The notes below the pieces were generated by a model. That model was not told the origin of the DNA, made no database searches, and worked only from the letters and a program-made list of their open reading frames with translations. 48,449 nt of DNA, taken from NCBI GenBank assembly GCA_016195265.1, contig JACPZW010000017.1:1-48449 (forward strand), given 5' to 3'. Source of the DNA: Acidobacteriota bacterium. Its GTDB lineage: Bacteria > Acidobacteriota > Vicinamibacteria > Vicinamibacterales > CAVVIG01. The translations under genes were made by a program, and so were the position numbers. How positions within the stretch are numbered: the stretch's first letter is position 1; the number at the start of each line of letters is the position of its first letter. Shown piece by piece: positions 42,754 to 48,449 of the stretch.

Positions 42754-44157
42754 ATGAGACGGTGTGGCAGATGTGTCGTGATCTTGTGGTTCAGTGTGGT
42801 TGTGGGGACTACAGTCGGCGCGCAGGCGCCGCACGATCGGCCGTCAGCGGGCCGCGGGGCGTGGATCGATCAGTATCGCGATCCCGCCGCCCGCCTGATC
42901 GGCGAAGCTGTCGGCAGCACGTTCGCCTGGCAGCGCCTGGCGGTCCTCACCGATACCATCGGTAACCGCCTGAGCGGGACGCCGCAGCTGGACCGCGCGA
43001 TTCAGTGGGCCGCCGAAGAGATGAAACACGACGACCTCGAGAACGTGCACACCGAGAAGGTGATGGTTCCCCGCTGGGTACGCGGCAGCGAGAGCGCGGA
43101 GATCGTCGAGCCCGCGCGCCATCAGATCGTCATGCTTGGCCTCGGCGACAGCGTCGCGACGCCGCCGGACGGCGTGCAGGCCGACGTCCTCATCGCCCAC
43201 AGCTTCGAGGAGCTGGACGCGAAGTCCGCGGCCGTGCGCGGCCGCATCGTGCTGTTCAACGTGACCTACACCAACTACGGCGAGACGGTGCGGTTCCGCT
43301 CGGGTGGACCGTCACGCGCGGCGCGCTACGGCGCTGTCGCGGTGCTGATCCGCGCCGTGGGCAATCCGGGGCTGCGCACGCCGCACACCGGCGCGCTGCA
43401 GTACGCGACTGACGCGCCGAGAATTCCAGCCGCGGCGATCTCGACCGAAGACGCGGATCGTCTGCAGCGGATGGCCGACCGCGGATCGAAGGTCGTCGTC
43501 CGGCTGCAGATGGAGGCGCACTTCGAGGCCGACGCCGAGTCGGCGAACGTCGTCGGCGAGATTCGCGGGCGCGAGAAGCCGGACGAGATCGTCGTCGTCA
43601 GCGGGCACCTGGACTCCTGGGACGTCGGCGCCGGCGCGACCGACGATGGCGGCGGGTGCGTCGTGACGTGGGAAGCGCTGCGGATCATGAAGAAGCTGAA
43701 CCTGCGTCCGCGGCGGACCGTCCGCGTCGTCCTGTGGACGAACGAAGAGAACGGCGGGCGCGGCGGACTTGCCTACCGCGACCAGCATCGCGCCGAACTG
43801 GGCAGGCACGTGCTGATGCTGGAGTCGGACGGCGGCGTCTTCCGGCCAAACGGATTCGGCTTCACCGGCAGCGACCGCGCGCTCGAGCGCGTGAAGGCGA
43901 TCGCGACGCTGCTGACCGGCATCGCCGCCGATCAGATCGTGCCCGGCGGCGGCGGCGCGGACATCGGCCCGAGCGTCCAGGAGGGCCATATGCCGAGCAT
44001 GTCGCTTGACGTGGACGGCTCGAAATACTTCCTGATCCACCACACGCCGGCGGACACGATCGACAAGATCGATCCCGTGGAAATGGCGAAATGCGCGGCA
44101 GCAATCGCTGTGATGGCGTATGTGGTCGCTGATATGCCGGAGAGGCTGGGACAATAA
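42754..44157 (+). CDS. Secreted M28-family zinc peptidase with PA domain
   Basis: A 467-residue protein with a signal peptide (about 1-23) and a protease-associated insert (ADVLIAHSFEELDAKSAAVRGRIVLFNV). The M28 catalytic domain has zinc ligands in SGHLDSWDVG (near residue 285) and GATDDGGG, the catalytic glutamate pair in WTNEENG, the aspartate in LESDGG and the last histidine in IHHTPADT. Such aminopeptidases or carboxypeptidases degrade peptides outside the inner membrane. It is divergent from the small secreted protein gene. The TAA stop runs into a heptad array. Confidence 0.93.
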   Translation: MRRCGRCVVILWFSVVVGTTVGAQAPHDRPSAGRGAWIDQYRDPAARLIGEAVGSTFAWQRLAVLTDTIGNRLSGTPQLDRAIQWAAEEMKHDDLENVHTEKVMVPRWVRGSESAEIVEPARHQIVMLGLGDSVATPPDGVQADVLIAHSFEELDAKSAAVRGRIVLFNVTYTNYGETVRFRSGGPSRAARYGAVAVLIRAVGNPGLRTPHTGALQYATDAPRIPAAAISTEDADRLQRMADRGSKVVVRLQMEAHFEADAESANVVGEIRGREKPDEIVVVSGHLDSWDVGAGATDDGGGCVVTWEALRIMKKLNLRPRRTVRVVLWTNEENGGRGGLAYRDQHRAELGRHVLMLESDGGVFRPNGFGFTGSDRALERVKAIATLLTGIAADQIVPGGGGADIGPSVQEGHMPSMSLDVDGSKYFLIHHTPADTIDKIDPVEMAKCAAAIAVMAYVVADMPERLGQ

Positions 44158-44204
44158 GGTGGCTGGTGGCTGGTGGCTGGTGAAAGAGCTTCCTGAAAGT
44201 CTCT
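44156..44204. repeat. Heptad array, CTGGTGG type
   Basis: Seven units in phase, from the M28 stop codon to one base before the next ATG (44206). The last three units have diverged (AAGAGCT, TCCTGAA, AGTCTCT). Confidence 0.8.
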
Positions 44205-44205
44205 G

Positions 44206-44539
44206 ATGCCTGAGACATTCGACGTACGTGTTCGTGCTCGCGCTCACGTCGGAGCGAAGATCGCTGGCGCACTCTGGTTCACTCTTTTTGCGGGAATGCT
44301 GGTTGGCGCTCAGGTCCTTCATGCCAATCCGACCGCCCGTTGGCTCGCACTATTTGGACCTCTCTTGCTCCCGATTGGCGCTGACCAACTCATCAACAGC
44401 GAACGGCACTCAAACAGATGGACGTTCGTCAAACATAGTCCCAACTTCTATGCTGGCCTCGGCATCGGGGCCATGGTTTTTGGGCGTCCTCTTCACTGTG
44501 GGCGGGATTATTGCCTGGTCCGAATCGTGGTTTCAGTGA
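44206..44539 (+). pseudogene. Small membrane protein gene with a frameshift
   Basis: From ATG 44206 the frame encodes a hydrophobic protein (IAGALWFTLFAGMLVGAQVL, then WLALFGPLLLPIG and NFYAGLGIGAMVFG). Near 44475-44483, in the run TTTTTGGG, the hydrophobic reading moves to another frame, which continues GVLFTVGGIIAWSESWFQ and stops at 44539. Joined, they give a plausible protein of about 110 residues with three helices. A single-base gain in the homopolymer, or a sequencing error, explains this. The family is not recognised. Local GC looks lower than in neighbouring genes. Confidence 0.55.
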
Positions 44540-44574
44540 TGCGGGCCCTCGAGTCGTCGGCATCGAAGCGGTCG

Positions 44575-44952
44575 TTACTGACTCTGGAGTTTCGACTCGA
44601 GCGAGTGCATGAGGCCGTTCAAGAGGCGGCCTTCCGAGTCGCACACCACCATCACGTCGTCCTTGACGTTCACCGACAAGTAGCCAAGACGTAACGAGAC
44701 CTCGATACACGTTTCGATCTCGCCATGAGATCCGAGGGCGATGCTCACGTGGTTGATGTACGCGGGCGTCGTTCGACGACACGCACCTTCGGCGACATTC
44801 GTCGGGATCGAGACCGCGGCGCGGCGGAGCTGGGACGTGAGTCCGAAGCGCTCGTCCGGCGGGAACGACTTCGTCGCAGCATAGACTTTTTCCACGAGCG
44901 TCATCCCAACCTGCCAGACCTCGAGTTCGCGGTACGTGTTCACTGTTGTCAT
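44575..44952 (-). CDS. Four-helix bundle protein (23S rRNA intervening-sequence protein family)
   Basis: A 125-residue all-helical protein. The family signature is clear: YRELEVWQVGMTLVEKVYAATKSFPPDERFGLTSQLRRAAVSIPTNVAEG, followed by YINHVSIALGSHGEIETCIEVSLRLGYL. Originally found in 23S rRNA intervening sequences, it now often occurs as stand-alone genes of unknown role near repeats. Here it lies between a frameshifted gene and a repeat-filled gap. Confidence 0.92.
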   Translation of the reverse strand: MTTVNTYRELEVWQVGMTLVEKVYAATKSFPPDERFGLTSQLRRAAVSIPTNVAEGACRRTTPAYINHVSIALGSHGEIETCIEVSLRLGYLSVNVKDDVMVVCDSEGRLLNGLMHSLESKLQSQ

Positions 44953-45078
44953 GCGAATAAGAAGTGCACGCGGTATGCCGTTTCAGATCCTTGGGACAAT
45001 CGCGCGAGAAGCTCCGCGCGATCGCAGTTTCTGCAATGTCTCAGCGAGCATGAGTTGGCAGTTCTTGCAATCTTCTCC

Positions 45079-45150
45079 CAGTCACCAGCAACCAGCCACC
45101 AGCCACCGCTTTTCCAGCCACCAGTCACCAGCCACCAGCCACCAGTCGCC
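45079..45150. repeat. Heptad array, CAGCCAC type, two blocks
   Basis: A first block of four units (CAGTCAC, CAGCAAC, CAGCCAC, CAGCCAC) and a second block of about five units separated by CGCTTTTC, shifted one base in phase. It lies in the 337-bp gap between the four-helix gene and the selenoprotein gene. Confidence 0.85.
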
Positions 45151-45157
45151 GGCCGCC

Positions 45158-45202
45158 GCCCCTCGACGTTGCTCGGGGCGACCTGAGCCTGCCGAACGGT
45201 CG
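45158..45202. repeat. CCTGAGCCTGCCGAACG-type dispersed repeat
   Basis: The stretch CCCTCGACGTTGCTCGGGGC followed by GACCTGAGCCTGCCGAACGG resembles the widespread TTCGACAGGCTCAGG intergenic repeat of many bacteria, read on the other strand. It adjoins the heptad array. Confidence 0.55.
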
Positions 45203-45230
45203 GACGCGACCTCGCCGATGCCCGCATCAC

Positions 45231-45253
45231 GCTCGCCTGAAAGGCTCGCGCTA
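45231..45253. repeat. Dispersed 19-bp repeat, copy 2, with GCTAC end
   Basis: Contains GCTCGCCTGAAAGGCTCGC identical to 1512-1530, followed by GCTAC. On the other strand it starts GTAGCGCGAGCC, like one arm of the element at 7274-7329. Confidence 0.75.
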
Positions 45254-45289
45254 CAACATTGAGTAACTGTCGCTGGTATGATTAGGTTC

Positions 45290-46324
45290 ATGAAACGAGT
45301 GGTCGCGACGACTCTTATCGTCCTGTCGACAGCATGCTCCTCAGGGTCCGCCCAGTCGAAGCGGCCTTCACCGACCGACGTCGTCGCGACCGTCGGCTCG
45401 ACGTCGATCACGCTGGCGGAAGTTGATGACAAGGCGCTGCAGCAGACCACGTCGAGCTTCGGCAACGTGAAGCTGTCGGTGGCGCTCTACAGCGCACGCC
45501 GGGCGGCGCTCGACGAGTTGATCGCGACACGGCTGATAGACGAAGCGGCCAGGACGCAGGGCGTCGAGCGATCGGCCCTCATCGAGAAGGAAATCACGTC
45601 CAAGATTCCGGCCGTGACCGACAACGAAATCGCGTCGTGGTACGCGGCAAACCAGAATCGCGTGCAGGGCGCGACGCTCGATCAGGTGCGCCAGCCGATC
45701 CGCCAGTTTCTGACGCAGGAGCGGATGCAGACGATCCGCGAACAGTATGTCGACTCGCTGAAGGCGAAGACGCCCGTCCGCGTCATGCTCGACCCGCCGC
45801 GGCAGACGCTGAAGATGGCGTCGGCGAGCCCGACTAGAGGGCCCGCCAACGCGCCGGTAGAAATGATCGAGTTCTCGGACTTCCAGTGACCCTTCTGTCA
45901 GAGGGTCGGTCCGACCCTCACGCAGATCTTCGCGACCTACGGCGACAAGATCCATTTCGTCTACCGGGAGTATCCGCTTCCGAACCATCAGAACGCGCGG
46001 CCCGCGGCGGAAGCCGGCCAGTGCGCCAGCGAGCAGGGCAAGTTCTGGCAGTTCCACGACCGGCTGTTCGCGAATCAGTCGCGGCTCACCGTCCCCGAAC
46101 TGAAACAGCACGCCGCCGATCTCGGCCTCGACATGCCGAAGTTCAACGACTGCGTGGATTCGCGCAAGTACAAGGGGGCGGTCGATGCGGACATCAGCGA
46201 CGGCAACGACGCCGGCGTCGACGGCACGCCGGCGATCTTCATCAACGGCCGGATGGTGAGCGGCGCGCAGCCGTACGATGTCTTCAAGAAGATCATCGAT
46301 GAAGAACTGGCGATGAAAAGATGA
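45290..46324 (+). CDS. SurA-N/DsbA-like lipoprotein, probable selenoprotein (in-frame UGA at the CxxC site)
   Basis: A 344-residue protein if the TGA at 45887-45889 is read as selenocysteine (residue 200). The leader has a lipobox (LSTAC). Residues about 30-165 resemble a SurA N-terminal chaperone domain without a PPIase domain. From about 175 a DsbA-like thioredoxin domain follows: EMIEFSDFQ-U-PFCQRVG, VYREYPLPNHQNA, GQCASEQGKFWQFHDRLF and the cis-proline loop GVDGTPAIFING. The UGA stands where the first active-site cysteine belongs, and homology continues in the same frame to the stop at 46324. A SECIS-like hairpin follows the UGA. It would act in periplasmic thiol oxidation or repair. ATG at 45278 is an alternative start. 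Confidence 0.9.
45887..45919 (+). promoter_or_regulatory. UGA codon plus bacterial SECIS-like hairpin
   Basis: TGA at 45887-45889, 11 nt, then GAGGGTC-GGTCC-GACCCTC (45901-45919): a perfect 7-bp stem with a loop beginning GGUC. In E. coli fdhF the SelB-binding hairpin also starts 11 nt after the UGA and carries GGUC in its loop. The bulged U of the E. coli stem is not obvious here. Confidence 0.85.
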
Positions 46325-46325
46325 T

Positions 46326-46430
46326 GAGATTTCAGATTTAAGAGTTCAGATTTCAGATTGATTGCAGATTGATCGTCAGAGTTCTCGTGACTCTTCCAAT
46401 CTGAAATCTGAATTCTGAAATCTGAATTTC
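46326..46430. repeat. Mirror-image heptad array between convergent genes
   Basis: Fifteen units in constant phase (GAGATTT, CAGATTT, AAGAGTT, CAGATTG ... GAAATCT, GAATTCT, GAATTTC). It fills the entire gap from the selenoprotein stop (46324) to the rhomboid stop (46429), and the outer units are complementary. Confidence 0.88.
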
Positions 46431-47295
46431 ACCGGAACAGCGACAGCCCCGTCAGGATCGAAGCGCCGATCGAGAGCGCAGTGGCGACGAGGCACCCCAC
46501 CGCGATCAGCATGTGGTCCCCGCGCTCGCGCGTCATCGGATTGAGATACACCGACGTCAGGTAGCCGCCAGCGAATCCTCCGGCGTGCGCGTAGTTGTCC
46601 ACGCCCGGCATGATCAGTCCGAAGATGAAGAACGGCACGATGAAGCCCATCACCTGCTGCTTCATCAGGCTGCTGGTGTTGCGGCTGTAGTGCAGCAGCG
46701 CGCCGAGCAAACCGAAGATGGGCGCCGACGCGCCGACGGTGAAGCCCGCGCCGCGCAGCATCGGCAGCGGGATCCAGTTCAGATACGCCCCCGCGAACGA
46801 GCTGAGCGCGAAGCCCGTCACGCCGGCGACCGTATAGATAATAACCGTCCGCGCGGGACCGATGACCTCCGCCGTCGCCGGGCCGAACATCCGCACGTAG
46901 TACATGTTGAACGCGATGTGCAGCAGGCCGGCGTGCAGCCAGCCGGCGCTCAGCACCGTCCACCAGCGTCCGAACGCGAAAACGGGCACCGCCCCGCTGG
47001 CGCCCAGCAGGAACAGCACAGGCGTGCTCGGCGCGAGCATGGACATCAGTCCGTCCATGCGAATCGCGCTGCCCGACAGCAGCAGCGTCACCAGATACAG
47101 AATCGCGCACGTGCCGATTACCATCGGCACGAAGCCCATGTCGTTGCCGAGCTGCTTCAGGAGCGGGCCGAAGCCCCACAGGCCGGGATTGGCACGGCCG
47201 CACGTATAGCAGGAGTCGTCCCGGACTCCGACAAGCGATCCACAGGAAGGACAGACGACGGAGCCGGTTGTTCGACGCTGGAACATGGACGCCAT
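46429..47295 (-). CDS. Rhomboid-family intramembrane serine protease with N-terminal zinc ribbon
   Basis: About 288 residues. A zinc ribbon (VCPSCGSLVGVRDDSCYTCG) is followed by seven hydrophobic segments. The catalytic dyad is the serine of VGASAPIFGLLG and the histidine of DNYAHAGGFAGGY; the helix-2 block WLHAGLLHIAFNMYYV is also typical. Rhomboids cleave membrane proteins within the bilayer. The start is set at 47295 (MASMFQRR; MFQRR at 47286 is equally plausible). Longer in-frame sequence to 47400 is heptad-encoded (SARRTAPGTQHPSPSTG) and excluded. Confidence 0.93.
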   Translation of the reverse strand: MASMFQRRTTGSVVCPSCGSLVGVRDDSCYTCGRANPGLWGFGPLLKQLGNDMGFVPMVIGTCAILYLVTLLLSGSAIRMDGLMSMLAPSTPVLFLLGASGAVPVFAFGRWWTVLSAGWLHAGLLHIAFNMYYVRMFGPATAEVIGPARTVIIYTVAGVTGFALSSFAGAYLNWIPLPMLRGAGFTVGASAPIFGLLGALLHYSRNTSSLMKQQVMGFIVPFFIFGLIMPGVDNYAHAGGFAGGYLTSVYLNPMTRERGDHMLIAVGCLVATALSIGASILTGLSLFR

Positions 47296-47300
47296 TGTAC

Positions 47301-47414
47301 CGGTGCTGGGTGACGGGTGCTGAGTGCCTGGTGCCGTGCGGCGTGCGCTGTGCTTGGTGCGGCGTGCTAGGTGCTGAGTGCAGCTCCAGTCACCAGGCAC
47401 CAGCCACCAGCCAC
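47301..47414. repeat. Long heptad array, GGTGCxx then CCAGxxx
   Basis: About sixteen contiguous units without phase loss: GGTGCTG/GGTGACG-like units grade through GTGCGGC and GTGCTAG to ACCAGGC and ACCAGCC. It links the rhomboid start region to the stop of the next minus-strand gene (47415). One array here joins two unit families. Confidence 0.87.
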
Positions 47415-48319
47415 TTACTTTTGGGACTTCCAGTTCGTCACGACCGTCAGCGCGGGCATCGCGCCGACGTCGGCGATCACAAGAAACCGCTGTCCATCCG
47501 GCGTGACGTCGTACAAGTATCCTGGCTGCGCCGGCGGGCGAATCGTGAACAGCGCGCGCGCGTCGCCGACACGAAAGTCCTCCGCGGCGCTCTTGATGTC
47601 CACAGCCGTCACCTTGTTGTCGAGCGAGACATAGAACAGCTCCCTGCCGTCGCGCCGCCAGCGGGGATGCGTGCCGCCGGCCGCGGAAATGCGCGTCTTC
47701 CCGCCGCCCGATGGAAACCGCGCGACGTACACTTCCATCTGCCCCGACTCGTCCGTGCTGTACGCGGCCCAGCGGCCGTCAGGCGAGATGCGGCCGTCCT
47801 GCTCGTCGAACGGCGTCAGCGCGAACGGAAACGGCTTGCGGTCGCCGAACGTCGGCAGCACCCAGAGGTCGTTAGTCGTTGTCACACCGGACGCGCGGTA
47901 CAGCAGGAACCGTCCATCAGGCGACCAGCTCAGCGGGTCTTTGCTGATGCCGTCGACGAGCACGGGCTCCTCGCGGCCGGAGCCGTCCGCGGCCTTCTGG
48001 TAGAGCTCAATCGGCGTGCCCGTGTCCCGCACGTTGAACAGAATGCGCTTGCCGTCCGGCAACCACACGGCCGTGCGCTCCTCGCCGGCGCCAAAGGTGA
48101 ACCGTTGGCGGACGCCGCGCCTCACGTCGAAGACCCAGATGTCGCGCGTCCGCGTGCGCGGATCCAGCACGGCGACGGCGAGTTGCGCGCCATCAGGCGA
48201 GAACTCGAGGTTCGAGTAGTCGCCGCGGTCGCCCACCACGCCGAGGCGTCCGCCGGCTCGATCGAACCACGTCAGCTCGTGCACGCCGCCGTCACGACGC
48301 GGCAGATACAGTAACGAAT
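47415..48319 (-). pseudogene. C-terminal part of a WD40/TolB-like propeller gene, cut at its 5' side by an inserted element
   Basis: About 300 residues of propeller (FSPDGAQLAVAV, WLPDGKRILFNV, WSPDGRFLLYRA, ISPDGRWAAYSTDESGQMEVYVARFP, VTPDGQRFLVI), closely like the C-terminus of kinase-propeller proteins such as the one at 37029. The open frame extends a few codons more, but the first residues (MPPALPGDS) come from the hairpin of the inserted element at 48320. The kinase or upstream part is missing, so the gene is interrupted or begins beyond the element. It is unlikely to make a functional product. Confidence 0.7.
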
Positions 48320-48449
48320 CCCCCGGCAGAGCCGGGGGCATTCAAATTGTGAGCCGCTCAAAGCGGCTTGACGGGGTCGCTAACGCGGCCCCGACGGATA
48401 AGGGCCACCGCCGCGGTGGCCGGTCAGCGCCACAGCCCCAACTGGTCCA
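48320..48449 (+). ncRNA. Four-hairpin structured element at a mobile-element end (possible HEARO/omega RNA)
   Basis: Four hairpins follow in series: CCCCCGGC-AGA-GCCGGGGG (48320-48338), AGCCGCT-CAA-AGCGGCT (48352-48368), GGGGTCGC-TAAC-GCGGCCCC (48373-48392) and GGCCACC-N5-GGTGGCC (48403-48421). Linkers include CATTCAAATTG and GACGGATAAG. The element abuts the interrupted propeller gene at 48319/48320. A 5' hairpin against host DNA followed by a compact multi-stem RNA is the layout of HEARO RNAs (IscB omega RNAs), where the guide is the adjacent host sequence and iscB lies downstream, here beyond the window. The alternative is a TnpB/IS605-type end on the other strand. No protein evidence is in view. 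Confidence 0.45.

Noticed and set aside
45887..45889. TGA read as a true stop, with two separate genes
   Set aside because: The downstream half has no start codon before 46133, continues a single DsbA-like domain in the same frame, and has a SECIS-like hairpin at the canonical distance.
1..48449. tRNA or rRNA genes
   Set aside because: No cloverleaf-like or conserved rRNA segments were noticed by eye; a covariance-model scan would be decisive.

Overview
The window is about 48 kb of GC-rich bacterial chromosome, coding densely on both strands. The gene repertoire points to an acidobacterium, probably near the Vicinamibacteria. The clues are an Oar-like TonB-dependent receptor with a carboxypeptidase-regulatory domain, a secreted PQQ dehydrogenase, two secreted ThuA-like proteins, a Ser/Thr kinase fused to a WD40/TolB-like propeller, and a winged-helix/TPR regulator. 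This placement is inference from gene content; there is no rRNA or other phylogenetic marker here.

Layout. 1-2.9 kb: end of a secreted M29-like aminopeptidase, a zinc-ribbon protein, a C-terminally shortened DUF1295 membrane protein and a YgjP-type metallopeptidase. 2.9-8.7 kb: a complete RND efflux operon (pump, adaptor, outer-membrane lipoprotein). 8.8-10.7 kb: RmuC and a zinc-knuckle protein. 10.8-16.8 kb (minus): a translationally coupled operon of TonB receptor, PQQ dehydrogenase and ThuA. 16.9-24 kb (plus): a catabolic cluster of citrate synthase/citryl-CoA lyase-like protein, acylating aldehyde dehydrogenase, ThDP enzyme, MFS transporter and TPR regulator. 24-30 kb: second ThuA protein, a MoaD-like protein with a BNR propeller, a bacterial metallothionein, a ProX-type editing protein, a zinc alcohol dehydrogenase and a WYL regulator. 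29.7-37 kb: amidohydrolase, NTF2-like protein, HAD phosphatase, B3-like metallo-beta-lactamase fold protein, APC permease, VapBC and NCS2 permease. 37-47.4 kb: kinase-propeller, ABC exporter, ABM-domain protein, M28 peptidase, a frameshifted membrane protein, a four-helix-bundle protein, a SurA-N/DsbA-like fusion with an in-frame UGA, and a rhomboid protease. The right edge has a propeller gene cut by an inserted element with four consecutive hairpins.

Two observations stand out. First, the SurA-N/DsbA gene (45290-46324) reads through an in-frame TGA exactly at the first cysteine of the CxxC motif. Eleven nucleotides later comes a hairpin with a GGUC-type apical loop, the geometry of a bacterial SECIS element. 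This is very probably a selenoprotein that a standard ORF caller splits in two.

Second, many intergenic gaps are filled by arrays with a strict 7-bp period. The unit text differs from place to place (for example CAGCCAC, CAGCCAT, CAGATTT, GGTGCxx), but CAGNNNN and its complement dominate. Several arrays run exactly from one stop codon to the next start or stop. Several are mirror images in which the order of variant units is preserved, so the transcript would fold into a long hairpin. Other arrays sit inside reading frames. REP-like GTAG hairpins and 8- to 9-bp arrays share the same gaps. Together they suggest an active and poorly described process shaping intergenic DNA.
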